Below are positions 1 to 8,305 of a stretch of DNA of 64,000 bases, piece after piece; position 1 is the first letter of the stretch; every line of letters begins with the position of its first letter. The notes beneath the pieces are model-generated. The model had not been told where the DNA came from and made no database searches. It was given only the letters and a program-made list of their open reading frames with translations. This DNA comes from Aquimarina aggregata (GTDB lineage: Bacteria; Bacteroidota; Bacteroidia; Flavobacteriales; Flavobacteriaceae), in assembly GCF_001632745.1 (NCBI RefSeq), contig NZ_LQRT01000005.1, positions 121,823-185,822 on the forward strand. Reading direction: 5' to 3'. A program made the translations under genes and the position numbers.

Positions 1-724
1 TTGTGATCAAAAAAGTAAGCAATGCCAAACCTAAAGTAACAGCTATGTTACCTGTAACATTAACTGCCAAAGGAGTCATTCCTAATAGATTTAACAACCA
101 AATAAAGAAGAATGTTGTAAGCAAAAAGCTCATATACTTCTTATATTTTTTCTCTCCGATATTTGGGATTGCAATATCATCCCTAACAAAAAGCACTAAA
201 GGCTCTAAGAAACGACCTACTCCTGTAGGGATCCCATTATTTTTCTTGTATGATTTAGCTAAACGACTAAACATAAAAAACATTAGTAAGCCAATTAGTA
301 ACATGCTTACTACATTTTTAGTAATCGAAAAGTCTAATGGTTTTGCATTTGTTGCATGATGATGGTCATCATAATTAATAGTACCCGCTGCATCTGTTTT
401 GTAGATTTTAGAATGGTACAATTTGTAGAAGTTACCATCTACTTCAGCAACAGTTTCTCCATGATGAAATTTTGAAGAAGAAAACACCTTTACCCCATTA
501 TCCCAAAGAATTACTGGCAAAGGAAAACCATAATGTTTATTTGCTTCTTTATCAGAAAATAATGTAAAATCGTGAGAGTCTTGAAGGTGATGATCTATAA
601 ATTCTTTGATCTCAGTTTTTAAATCTCCATTACCTTCTTTTTCAGATTCTTTTGCGGATAAATTTGCAGTGGTAAAAACCAAAGCAAATATCAATAAAAT
701 TCTAACTACAGTACGGTTTTGCAT
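1..724 (-). CDS. atpB: F0F1 ATP synthase subunit a (3' end cut by window edge)
   Basis: This encodes the membrane subunit a of ATP synthase, which forms the proton half-channels against the c-ring. The ATG at 724-722 opens a signal-like hydrophobic N-terminus, then a soluble stretch rich in His and Asp (HHLQDSHDF, DDHHHATN), then the first transmembrane helices and the segment NNGIPTGVGRFLEPLVLFVR, typical of the flavobacterial subunit a. The frame is open to position 1, so the catalytic Arg helix lies outside the window. Upstream in the same direction are a small membrane protein and an AtpZ/AtpI-like gene, the usual start of an atp operon. The leader and His-rich insert are common in Bacteroidota. 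The family call is secure; the C-terminal third was not seen. Confidence 0.93.
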   Translation of the reverse strand, partial: MQNRTVVRILLIFALVFTTANLSAKESEKEGNGDLKTEIKEFIDHHLQDSHDFTLFSDKEANKHYGFPLPVILWDNGVKVFSSSKFHHGETVAEVDGNFYKLYHSKIYKTDAAGTINYDDHHHATNAKPLDFSITKNVVSMLLIGLLMFFMFSRLAKSYKKNNGIPTGVGRFLEPLVLFVRDDIAIPNIGEKKYKKYMSFLLTTFFFIWLLNLLGMTPLAVNVTGNIAVTLGLALLTFLIT

Positions 725-825
725 TTTCACGGAAAATTTCGGTTCCTAAATTTCGGTGCAAATGTACATAATTATGTTATAATCTTAAACTATATTTAAC
801 TAAATAAGTTTGATATTATTAGTTG

Positions 826-1251
826 TTATTTAATTTGTTGATTATCAGTGTATTGTGTATTCTTCAGGATTTTGGAAATATAATAGACTTCTAAGACCAC
901 TGAAATCACATACGGAATAAAAAAATCCAGAAAGATCGTTTTATCAATTTCTACTCCTCCCATTTTTGTAATAGCTGCAAAAATCCCAAGTTTAATAAGA
1001 CTTCCTGCCATAAAAATAAAACCTATTTGGTCTTTAAACTTTTTTCTAAACACAATGATTATAAGAAAAAGTACAATTGTAAAGGCTCCATTAAAAAGAT
1101 AAGACAGATCTAATATATAGGTATTACTATGAAACGAGAAGTATTGTATAGTTTGGGTATGTATAAAATAACCTACTACTAAAATTCCTATAAATAGTAT
1201 TAAAAAGCGGGATAAACTCTGAAGTGTTTTACTATCAAAAACGTTGTTCAT
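826..1251 (-). CDS. Small four-helix membrane protein of the atp locus (DUF6168-like)
   Basis: A 141-residue protein with about four hydrophobic segments (roughly residues 14-32, 45-67, 75-95 and 107-128) and a charged C-terminus. It lies between the AtpZ/AtpI-like gene (31-nt gap) and atpB (about 100-nt gap). From memory this slot in flavobacterial atp clusters is filled by the DUF6168 family, whose function is unknown. The position suggests a role in ATP synthase assembly or a divergent AtpI-type helper, but no motif proves it. The start is the ATG at 1251-1249. The reading frame is clear; the family name is recalled, not searched. Confidence 0.75.
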   Translation of the reverse strand: MNNVFDSKTLQSLSRFLILFIGILVVGYFIHTQTIQYFSFHSNTYILDLSYLFNGAFTIVLFLIIIVFRKKFKDQIGFIFMAGSLIKLGIFAAITKMGGVEIDKTIFLDFFIPYVISVVLEVYYISKILKNTQYTDNQQIK

Positions 1252-1282
1252 GTTTCAAAAAAAATACGGGATTAAAGTCGAT

Positions 1283-1534
1283 TTATTTTTTAGAATTATT
1301 AATTCTATCGAGTTGTTTAATCACCAAATATAATGAAGCAGCAACCCCAAATAGCACTAACCCCATAGTAAACCATTTTTTTTCTAATTGGTAATATAAA
1401 TCGAGGTTTTTTCCAGCATAGGCGCACAGAAAAATTGTAGCTCCCATTTGGAATGCTATTCCTGTTAAGGCTATGTACTTTTTAAGCTGATTTTCCTTGC
1501 CCTTGTGGTTGTCCTGGTTGTCCTGTTTTTTCAC
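1283..1534 (-). CDS. AtpZ/AtpI family ATP synthase accessory protein
   Basis: An 83-residue protein with two transmembrane hairpin helices (about residues 22-41 and 53-72) joined by a short charged loop, the layout of AtpZ/AtpI proteins that help assemble the c-ring or handle Mg2+ at the ATP synthase. The segment LTGIAFQMGATIFLCAYAGK matches the family pattern. The only start that keeps the first helix is a GTG at 1534-1532, so its first 17 codons overlap the end of the bactofilin gene in another frame (53 nt). The two genes are probably translationally coupled. A rarer later start cannot be excluded, but no in-frame ATG precedes the first helix. Confidence 0.82.
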   Translation of the reverse strand: MKKQDNQDNHKGKENQLKKYIALTGIAFQMGATIFLCAYAGKNLDLYYQLEKKWFTMGLVLFGVAASLYLVIKQLDRINNSKK

Positions 1535-1925
1535 CTGGTTTGCTTAAAGATTTTACACCACCTTTCATAGAACATGATGCATTAAAGTTTGCTCCCGGCT
1601 CTACAGCTAACTTACCTACGGTAACTTCGCCTTCTATATGTGCTGTTGGTTTTAAAGATAGTGTGTTTGCAACATTAAGAGTTCCTGAAAATTTACCTTC
1701 AAAATCTGCATCTGAACATTCTAACGTTCCTTTTATAAACCCTGAGGATCCTACTACTACTTTTCCTGTAGTTTTAAATGTACCCTCAATGGTGCCTTCT
1801 ATTCTAAAACCTCCTTCAGAAACAATATCACCTACGATTTTTGTTCCTTCTGAAATTTTGTTTTGATTACGAGAAAAGTCAGTCATATTGCCGTGATCTC
1901 TTCCTTTTTTATTGTCTGAAAACAT
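1482..1925 (-). CDS. Bactofilin (polymer-forming cytoskeletal protein)
   Basis: A 147-residue bactofilin, a protein that forms nucleotide-free filaments used as a membrane-linked scaffold. The core (about residues 20-115) is a right-handed beta-helix of short Gly- and Val-rich turns such as GDIVSEGGFRIEGTIEG and HIEGEVTVGKLAVEPG. It is flanked by a polar N-terminus and a Gly/Gln/Pro-rich tail (GQPGQPQGQGK). The tail is written over the start of the downstream AtpZ-like gene. It sits 23 nt after the sprE stop codon, so it is likely co-transcribed with sprE and the atp accessory genes. Start ATG at 1925-1923. The family assignment is firm; its client process is unknown. Confidence 0.9.
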   Translation of the reverse strand: MFSDNKKGRDHGNMTDFSRNQNKISEGTKIVGDIVSEGGFRIEGTIEGTFKTTGKVVVGSSGFIKGTLECSDADFEGKFSGTLNVANTLSLKPTAHIEGEVTVGKLAVEPGANFNASCSMKGGVKSLSKPGEKTGQPGQPQGQGKSA

Positions 1926-1948
1926 ATTCTTAAGGGGGATTAAGTTAA

Positions 1949-4582
1949 TTACTCGGTTTCTTCTGTTTGTGGTTGTTTGTTATATCCTTCAAGATTTTTA
2001 TGAATCTGAAGTATGCGATAATTAGGAGATGCTACCGTAAAATATTCAGCTTCTACCTTTTTATAATATTTTTTTCTTCTATTCCATTTAGTTAAATCAA
2101 CACCTCTACTATCTTCGGTTTTTCCTAAACTTAGTAATTCTCCTAGACCTTCAGCTCCTAATCTATCTCTTCTAGTATGTACAACTAAAAATTGTTGATC
2201 TTTAGTATATGCATCTAAAGAAACTTTCATTTTATCATATCGAAGTTCTTTGATAATATTCTCTAAATGTTCTTTTAATGCAAGAGCTTGCTCGTTTTCT
2301 GCAGTAGAAAAAGTGTACATTAATTTGTGGTTCTTTTCCTCATCTACACCTTCTACAAATACATTATTTTCTATTTGGGGTATTGTTACTTGATAGATTA
2401 TTTGTGCCTGCTTACCTTCTGGGCTCTGAGGATAATTTAATGCAACATAATTTAAAGCTTCTTTATATGCTTCAAACCCTCTATATCTTCCTATAGCTTG
2501 CGCTTTCAATAATTCAAATTTTGGCAAAAATTCATCTTCACCACCATATTTTGTAATTAACTCATCGCTTTTACTAATTACCAGGGCATACTTTTGGTCT
2601 CTAAAGTCTTTATACAATCTATTATACACAGCATTAGGACTACTACTATCATCTTGTAGTTCCTCTTCAGGATTCAGCAAAATCTTTGCATATCTAGAAT
2701 CGCTATGATTTGTAATGATGTTATTTTTAAACTCATCGGCCTTGCTAGTATTACCTTGTAATTGGTAAATCTTGTATAGATTATATTTTGCAGGAATAAT
2801 CAAACGTTGTTCTGGATCATTTTGTAGTAAATCTTCTAATTTACTTGTTGCCAATCCATATTCTTGGAACTTTTCTTTATAGATTACTCCTAATTGATAA
2901 TATGCAAAATTAAACTCTGTCTTTAAGCTATCTAACACATTTTGGTCTGTAGGGATTTGTGCTATATATGTCTGCGGATCAAACGCTGGATCACTTTCTA
3001 TAGAATATTCTTCTTTTCTCTCTTGATCGATATCTGCCACTGCGGCTGGATTAGTAATACTTGAAACTCTCCAGTTATCTTGTAATTCTCGATTTCCAAA
3101 AGTTCTTTTAAAAGCCGTTTTACCGTAAGCTACTACAGTTTGATTGTAAAAATAAAATTTAGCTCCTTTACTTGTTTCTTTACCTCTTCTAGCCCCAGTT
3201 CCGTTTTGATTAAAACGTTGCTCTGTTGGTAATTGGTTTTTAATCTTAGCAATCTCTTCTGCTTTTTCTGCAGCGATTGCTTCTGCTTTCAAGGCTTCGG
3301 TAAATTCTGAGTAGTATGCTATTCTTTCATCTGGTGACATTGCTGCTACAGTAAGAATACTATCGTTTGTTTTTGCAATACCTTCATACAAAATAACGTC
3401 ATCAAGGTTAACGCGTTTTTTCTTTAATACTCGATATCGTTTAGAATCGACAGTCATACGTTGTAATGTACTGTCATAATATGCTCCAGAAATAGCATAC
3501 TCCTTATTATCAAAATTAATATTACCTAGCGTATAATAATTTATGGATTCTAAATATTTGTCTTCAGAATTTGTACGCAGTGATTTATTATAATATTCTA
3601 CCGCTAAATCCATTGAATCTAACGTTTTAAAATAAACTGCTTTTTGATTGTAGATTCTGTCTAAAAAAGGTCTGTTTTCTCGATTTTCTTCAAGATCTGT
3701 TAATAGTTCTAAAAACTCTTCTTTATTACCACTATCGTAATCAAAGTTTCGGGATTTAGCCATATGTGCATTGATCAAATATCTTCTAGGTGTTCTTCTG
3801 TTAAGATCTATTACTTGATCAAATGCCCAATTTGCACTATCCTTATGTCCTAACTCATTTAACAACTGTCCTTTTATATATAAATAACGACCTTTTTCCT
3901 CAAAATTTTTGGTATGAATCGCAGCTTTATTAATAAATGTTACGGCAGAGTCTTTTTGTTTTAAATTAATATATGCTTGTGCCATCATTGATACAGCATC
4001 TGCATAATCTTGAGGTTTCATATACTCTTGCTCGATCATCCTGGTAAGATCTTCAATAGCCTTCTCGTTGTTATCTAAACGAAGATTTGCCTTTGCTCTC
4101 CATACTTTAGCATGATTGATTGTGTTACTTGTAGGGTATTTATATAGAATATAATTAAAGGCCTCTAGCGCAGGAATAAAACGTTGTTCAAAGTACCTTG
4201 ATTTTCCTAGAAGTAAGAATGCTTCATCGATTTTAGGGTTACGTTCCCTGTCATCGATCAACATACTATGTTTTTGAATTGCTTTTACTGCTTTTTCTTC
4301 TGCCTTGTCAAAATTTTGGTTTAAAACTTCGCTTGGTAATCGAACATCTTCACTAACGATCATTCTTTCTATCGGCAGTACTTCCCAAAAATTATCCTTG
4401 TACGTATCAACAATATCTTGCCGACCAAGATCATAGGCTATCCGACCATTATAAAGTGTGTTGTTCTTTGTTGTAACATCATGCCAAGCACGATTTACAA
4501 ATTTGTCTTTTTTACGAGAACAAGCAAGTGCAACGATTGCTAAAAGCAATACCAACGTGATTTGTGATATTTTTTTCCCCAA
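1949..4582 (-). CDS. sprE: SprE/PorW-type TPR lipoprotein of gliding motility and T9SS
   Basis: An 877-residue lipoprotein: signal peptide with lipobox ALAC (Cys21), then SRKKDKFVNRAWHDVTTKNN and TLYNGRIAYD, the conserved opening of SprE, followed by many tetratricopeptide repeats (about residues 75-390 and 560-740) and a charged C-terminal region. SprE (PorW in Porphyromonas) is needed for type IX secretion and gliding, linking outer-membrane and energy-transducing parts. Length is close to known SprE (about 870 residues). The start must be a TTG at 4582-4580, since no ATG precedes the lipobox; a -7 box lies 61-68 nt upstream. Its presence implies a working T9SS, relevant to the sorting-tag protein at 21.4 kb. 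Confidence 0.88.
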   Translation of the reverse strand: MGKKISQITLVLLLAIVALACSRKKDKFVNRAWHDVTTKNNTLYNGRIAYDLGRQDIVDTYKDNFWEVLPIERMIVSEDVRLPSEVLNQNFDKAEEKAVKAIQKHSMLIDDRERNPKIDEAFLLLGKSRYFEQRFIPALEAFNYILYKYPTSNTINHAKVWRAKANLRLDNNEKAIEDLTRMIEQEYMKPQDYADAVSMMAQAYINLKQKDSAVTFINKAAIHTKNFEEKGRYLYIKGQLLNELGHKDSANWAFDQVIDLNRRTPRRYLINAHMAKSRNFDYDSGNKEEFLELLTDLEENRENRPFLDRIYNQKAVYFKTLDSMDLAVEYYNKSLRTNSEDKYLESINYYTLGNINFDNKEYAISGAYYDSTLQRMTVDSKRYRVLKKKRVNLDDVILYEGIAKTNDSILTVAAMSPDERIAYYSEFTEALKAEAIAAEKAEEIAKIKNQLPTEQRFNQNGTGARRGKETSKGAKFYFYNQTVVAYGKTAFKRTFGNRELQDNWRVSSITNPAAVADIDQERKEEYSIESDPAFDPQTYIAQIPTDQNVLDSLKTEFNFAYYQLGVIYKEKFQEYGLATSKLEDLLQNDPEQRLIIPAKYNLYKIYQLQGNTSKADEFKNNIITNHSDSRYAKILLNPEEELQDDSSSPNAVYNRLYKDFRDQKYALVISKSDELITKYGGEDEFLPKFELLKAQAIGRYRGFEAYKEALNYVALNYPQSPEGKQAQIIYQVTIPQIENNVFVEGVDEEKNHKLMYTFSTAENEQALALKEHLENIIKELRYDKMKVSLDAYTKDQQFLVVHTRRDRLGAEGLGELLSLGKTEDSRGVDLTKWNRRKKYYKKVEAEYFTVASPNYRILQIHKNLEGYNKQPQTEETE

Positions 4583-4608
4583 AGCCAGATAATTTATATA
4601 GTGTGATA

Positions 4609-4630
4609 ACTAAAAAACAAGTTTTTTAGT
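4609..4630. repeat. Perfect 22-bp palindrome in the sprE leader
   Basis: Ten-base arms (actaaaaaac and gttttttagt) separated by AA. It lies between the -7 box at 4643-4650 and the TTG start at 4582, so it would be in the 5' untranslated region or overlap the transcription start. It could be an operator or an RNA hairpin that limits translation from the weak TTG. The arms are AT-rich, so chance is possible. Confidence 0.5.
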
Positions 4631-4642
4631 GTATTTGACCCA

Positions 4643-4650
4643 CAAAAATA
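4643..4650 (-). promoter_or_regulatory. Probable sprE promoter (-7 TATTTTTG)
   Basis: The minus strand reads TATTTTTG, a full match to the flavobacterial -7 box TAnnTTTG, 61-68 nt upstream of the TTG start. No clear -33 TTG is seen at the usual spacing. The same octamer serves the candidate promoters at 7118, 11068 and 12804. Confidence 0.5.
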
Positions 4651-4840
4651 TTGTGTGAAACGTAAAAATACATTTCTTTCGTTAAAAAACAGGTTGTTAA
4701 CATCTTTTTCTAAGTTTAAATATGATTTTTATTACGCTTTTTAAAGTTGTTAACAACAACGTCATCACAAAGAATTTCTTTGTTTCCTATTATTTATTAC
4801 TGGTTCTAAGAAAATATTTAAATTCTAAAACGGTAATATA

Positions 4841-5536
4841 TTACTTATTAAAATGTGCTTCAAGTTCTTTTAGTGTTTGCTCTGAAGTAGTAATATCTTT
4901 CACTACTTCACCTTTATCCAAAACGACTATACGTTCGCAAACCTCGGTAACATGCATCAAGTCATGACTAGATACCAGTACAGTAACCTCTGGGTTAGCG
5001 GCCAAGTCCTTTATAATCTTTTTTAATCGTATTTGTGTCGTTGGATCTAAATTAGCAAAGGGTTCATCAAGAATAATTACCTCTGGGGTACCAATCAAGG
5101 CGGCGATAATCCCTACCTTTTTTTGATTTCCTTTAGAAAGGTCTCTCAAGTACTTTTTTTGTCCTAAAATTTCTCCGTGAAAAAAGTCCTCAAAATCTGA
5201 TAACAAACCATCAACATCTGCCTTGTTTTGCCCTCTTAATTCTCCTATAAAATAAAAGTATTCCTCTGCTGTTAAATACCCTATCAAAAAAGTTTCATCA
5301 ATAAATGCAGCAGTAATAGATTTCCAGTCTTCACTCTTGCTCACATTAAATCCGTTATTTTCTATATGCCCTGTACTTGGGTTAATAAGATCTAAAAGTG
5401 CACTAAACAAGGTTGTTTTACCCGCACCATTATTGCCTACAAGTCCAAAGCTATTTCCTTTTTGTATTTCTAGGTGCTCTATATTTAGAACTGTATTTCC
5501 TGTGTATGTTTTTGTAAGATTATGTACTGTTATCAT
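4841..5536 (-). CDS. ABC transporter ATP-binding protein
   Basis: A 231-residue single ABC ATPase that powers a membrane exporter or permease. Visible motifs are Walker A GLVGNNGAGKTT (residues 31-42), ABC signature LSKGNQKKVG, Walker B VIILDEPF and the switch His in VLVSSHDL. It follows the DUF5687 membrane-protein gene by 5 nt, so the pair most likely forms one complex, with DUF5687 as the transmembrane part. The substrate cannot be read from the sequence. The next gene upstream of it is only this partner, so it is a two-gene operon. Start ATG at 5536-5534. Confidence 0.92.
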   Translation of the reverse strand: MITVHNLTKTYTGNTVLNIEHLEIQKGNSFGLVGNNGAGKTTLFSALLDLINPSTGHIENNGFNVSKSEDWKSITAAFIDETFLIGYLTAEEYFYFIGELRGQNKADVDGLLSDFEDFFHGEILGQKKYLRDLSKGNQKKVGIIAALIGTPEVIILDEPFANLDPTTQIRLKKIIKDLAANPEVTVLVSSHDLMHVTEVCERIVVLDKGEVVKDITTSEQTLKELEAHFNK

Positions 5537-5541
5537 TATGC

Positions 5542-7014
5542 TTAGTTTTTTTGTTTATAGGCCGCTATGGTCTTGTACTTTTCTGATCTATAGATTCTTT
5601 CGATTTTATTAAAAACTGCATCCTTAAATGCAAATCCTGCCAGGCCGGCAATAGCTACCAGAGCATATCCGGCATAGGGACTATATGCATAATATCCAAT
5701 AGCATAAAGAATCATAGGCAATGCCATTTTAGGTAAGGATAATAATAGTGTTTTGGTATTAAATGCTTGTTTATCGCCAAATGCCTTCTTGTTACTTGTA
5801 AGGTCTATCGGCGTTTTAACATAGGCTCCTGCCCATAATACCACATGAGAATTAACTCCAATATTGTACAACGCTGCTACCAATATTGCCAGATACACAT
5901 CCCACCCAAAATATAAATATCCTGAGGCTAAAATTGTAGATATCAAGGTTGCAATTACCATTAACCACCATTTAGAAGATAGATATTCTTTGTATCTAAT
6001 ATTTTGACTCATCATTAACGGGTAGTATGAGCTATCCCAACTGGGAACAAATTGTCCAAAACTGAGCAAAAAGCCTCCTGTCACAAAAATTGCCGCAAAG
6101 ATTTGCCACACTGGACCTTTGTACGTTTCTACGGTACCTGTAAAAAACAGCAATCCATAAAACAAAAACAAAACACTAACCAGGACTGTAGATCTTGCTC
6201 TTTTGTTTCTCTTAATAAGCTTAATATCATTTTTAAGAAATGTTGCTGTTTTACCAAATCGATCCAACCAATCCAGGTTCTCTGTTTTTATAGTTTTTGC
6301 CTTTGTAGCCAAACCGGCATCTAAATACAAATCTTTTACAAAAGATCTGAAAGAAACCCATAGCAATCCAACAGTAATTACAATCGGTATTGCTACAAAA
6401 AATGAAGTATCGTATAAGCCTTGAAAAAATGGTGCGGTATACGTAGTTATATTAAAATAGTCATAGTAGTGCAATCCCCCAAGTACTATCATTATCCCGC
6501 CTATAATAAAAATAAGGTTGTCTTTTTTATTAAGAATAATATTTAGAAAGTTATTACCATAAATCAACGCTATTAAACCTAAGTTCCACAACAGTACATT
6601 TATGACTGGATATCCGTTACTAATCAATACTATAGAAAACGGTATAAAAAAGAAGGCATGAATTACATTAAAAAACGAAAACACTGTTTTTCCAAATGCA
6701 AAAGAAACAATCTTATTTTTTTGAAAAGGCAGTAATAGAAGTGGTTTTATATTAATCACCGGCATTTTTTGAAGCGCATATCTAAACACTAAATCAAATA
6801 CCAACCAGTATATTAAAAATTTATTTATAGTTTCTAATGGCTCTAAATGAAGCTTTTCTTTAATTAATTTAAAGATAGCGGCACCACCAACTGCAGACAT
6901 AAAAGCAATCCATAATGCCCAGAATCCCATAAAAAGCTTCATGAAAAGTCCAGAGGTTAAAGATGCAGATCTCCAAAAGGATTTCCATTGTAAAACGATA
7001 AAATGCTTGAACAT
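5542..7014 (-). CDS. DUF5687 family membrane protein, partner of the ABC ATPase
   Basis: A 490-residue integral membrane protein with about ten hydrophobic helices spread over its length and a polar loop near residues 225-260 (TKAKTIKTENLDWLDRFGK). The N-terminus (MFKHFIVLQWKSFWRSASL) and overall pattern match the DUF5687 family, seen in Bacteroidota beside ABC ATPases. It resembles ABC-2 type permeases in size and arrangement. Stop and downstream ATPase start are 5 nt apart, which supports a two-component transporter. The direction of transport and the substrate are unknown. Start ATG at 7014-7012. Confidence 0.85.
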   Translation of the reverse strand: MFKHFIVLQWKSFWRSASLTSGLFMKLFMGFWALWIAFMSAVGGAAIFKLIKEKLHLEPLETINKFLIYWLVFDLVFRYALQKMPVINIKPLLLLPFQKNKIVSFAFGKTVFSFFNVIHAFFFIPFSIVLISNGYPVINVLLWNLGLIALIYGNNFLNIILNKKDNLIFIIGGIMIVLGGLHYYDYFNITTYTAPFFQGLYDTSFFVAIPIVITVGLLWVSFRSFVKDLYLDAGLATKAKTIKTENLDWLDRFGKTATFLKNDIKLIKRNKRARSTVLVSVLFLFYGLLFFTGTVETYKGPVWQIFAAIFVTGGFLLSFGQFVPSWDSSYYPLMMSQNIRYKEYLSSKWWLMVIATLISTILASGYLYFGWDVYLAILVAALYNIGVNSHVVLWAGAYVKTPIDLTSNKKAFGDKQAFNTKTLLLSLPKMALPMILYAIGYYAYSPYAGYALVAIAGLAGFAFKDAVFNKIERIYRSEKYKTIAAYKQKN

Positions 7015-7098
7015 AGTAGAAGGTATTTATACTATTTAGTAATCAAAAGTGAAGTTTTGTTACAAAATAGATTCAGATAAATTTTTCTTAAACGCCTT

Positions 7099-7125
7099 TT
7101 GCTGTTCGCGCATTTACTATTTTTG
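7099..7125 (+). promoter_or_regulatory. Probable promoter of the PaaE-like reductase gene
   Basis: A -7 box TATTTTTG (7118-7125) lies 16 nt after a TTG (7099-7101), close to the flavobacterial TTG-N17-23-TAnnTTTG pattern. The bases after it (CAACA) match the promoter at 11068. The implied leader is about 115 nt before the ATG at 7245. Confidence 0.5.
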
Positions 7126-7244
7126 CAACAAAAAGTAGAACATTCTATATGTTGAATTAATTTCAAAGAAAGTATAGAATACATTAACCTTCTAGTTCAA
7201 GAAATTTATACGATAATCAGAATTAGAATTTCATTAATAATTGC

Positions 7245-8297
7245 ATGTCAGATTTTCATAAACTTACCATAAACAAGATTACAAGAGAAACGTCAAAAGC
7301 GGTTTCAATAACATTCGAAGTACCATCAAACCTAAAGAATATTTTTTCTTTTTCTGCAGGACAGTATATCACTATTAAGACTGAAATAGCAGGAAAAGAA
7401 ATCCGTAGAGCTTACTCTATCTGTAGTACTCCTAATAGCGGAGTTCTTAAGGTTGCTGTAAAAGAAATCCCTAATGGTACTTTTTCTTCTATTGCTAATA
7501 ACCAATTAAAAGAAGGAGATGCCCTAGAAGTACACATTCCAGAGGGTAATTTTTTATTAAACACTTCTCCTGAGGCGAATAAAACTTATGCGGCATTTGC
7601 TGCTGGAAGTGGTATTACTCCTGTAATGAGTATGATCAAGGCTGTACTTGAAGAAGAGGAAAATAGTCGTTTTGTTTTAGTTTATGGAAACCAAAATCCA
7701 GAAGAAACGATCTTTCTTAATGAACTCTCTAATTTACAAACGAGCTATCCCGATCGCTTCTTTTTAGAGATGGTCTATAGTAGAACCCGAGAAGAAAACG
7801 CTCATTTTGGTAGAATCGAAAAGTCTACGATAAACTATGTTATAAAGAATAAATACAAAGATATTTCCTTTTCTGATTTCTATTTATGTGGTCCAGAAGA
7901 AATGATCAACACAGTTACCGAAATTTTAATTGAAAATAATATTCAAAAAGACCATATCCATTTTGAATTATTTACCAGTAGTACAGAAACTGTTGAAATT
8001 GACGCCGATCTCGACGGAAAAACTCAAATTACTATTTTGGTAGATGATGAGGAGTTTAATTTTGTTATGGATCAGAAAAAAACAATTCTTGATGCTGCTT
8101 TGGATGAAGATATAGATGCCCCTTATTCTTGTCAAGGTGGTGTGTGTAGTTCTTGTATATGTAAAGTTACTGCGGGTAGTGCGGTAATGGAAAAAAACAG
8201 CATTCTAACCGATGGTGAGATTGCCGAAGGACTAATCCTAGCTTGCCAAGCACATCCTACAAGTGCATCGCTTAAAATTGATTTTGACGACGTATAA
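7245..8297 (+). CDS. Flavin- and 2Fe-2S-containing oxidoreductase (PaaE/ferredoxin-NADP reductase type)
   Basis: A 350-residue electron-transfer protein in three parts: an FAD-binding barrel (about 1-100, with RRAYSICSTP), an NAD(P)-binding domain (about 105-235, with AAGSGITPVMSM and YLCGPEEM) and a C-terminal plant-type ferredoxin domain whose cluster ligands appear as SCQGGVCSSC plus a later Cys (LACQAHP). This matches the reductase of phenylacetyl-CoA epoxidase (PaaE) and related ferredoxin reductases. No paaABCD genes are nearby, so the partner oxygenase or acceptor is unknown and the paaE symbol is not given. It is one of only three whole plus-strand genes in the window. Confidence 0.88.
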   Translation: MSDFHKLTINKITRETSKAVSITFEVPSNLKNIFSFSAGQYITIKTEIAGKEIRRAYSICSTPNSGVLKVAVKEIPNGTFSSIANNQLKEGDALEVHIPEGNFLLNTSPEANKTYAAFAAGSGITPVMSMIKAVLEEEENSRFVLVYGNQNPEETIFLNELSNLQTSYPDRFFLEMVYSRTREENAHFGRIEKSTINYVIKNKYKDISFSDFYLCGPEEMINTVTEILIENNIQKDHIHFELFTSSTETVEIDADLDGKTQITILVDDEEFNFVMDQKKTILDAALDEDIDAPYSCQGGVCSSCICKVTAGSAVMEKNSILTDGEIAEGLILACQAHPTSASLKIDFDDV

Positions 8298-8305
8298 TTG
8301 ATTGG

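Noticed and set aside
1540..1866. A 108-codon plus-strand ORF opposite the bactofilin gene
   Set aside because: It is antisense to a well-supported gene, and its residues mirror the repeat structure of the bactofilin.
7245..8297. Assignment as paaE of a phenylacetate degradation operon
   Set aside because: The domain layout fits, but no paaABCD or paaK gene is nearby, so only the enzyme class is claimed.
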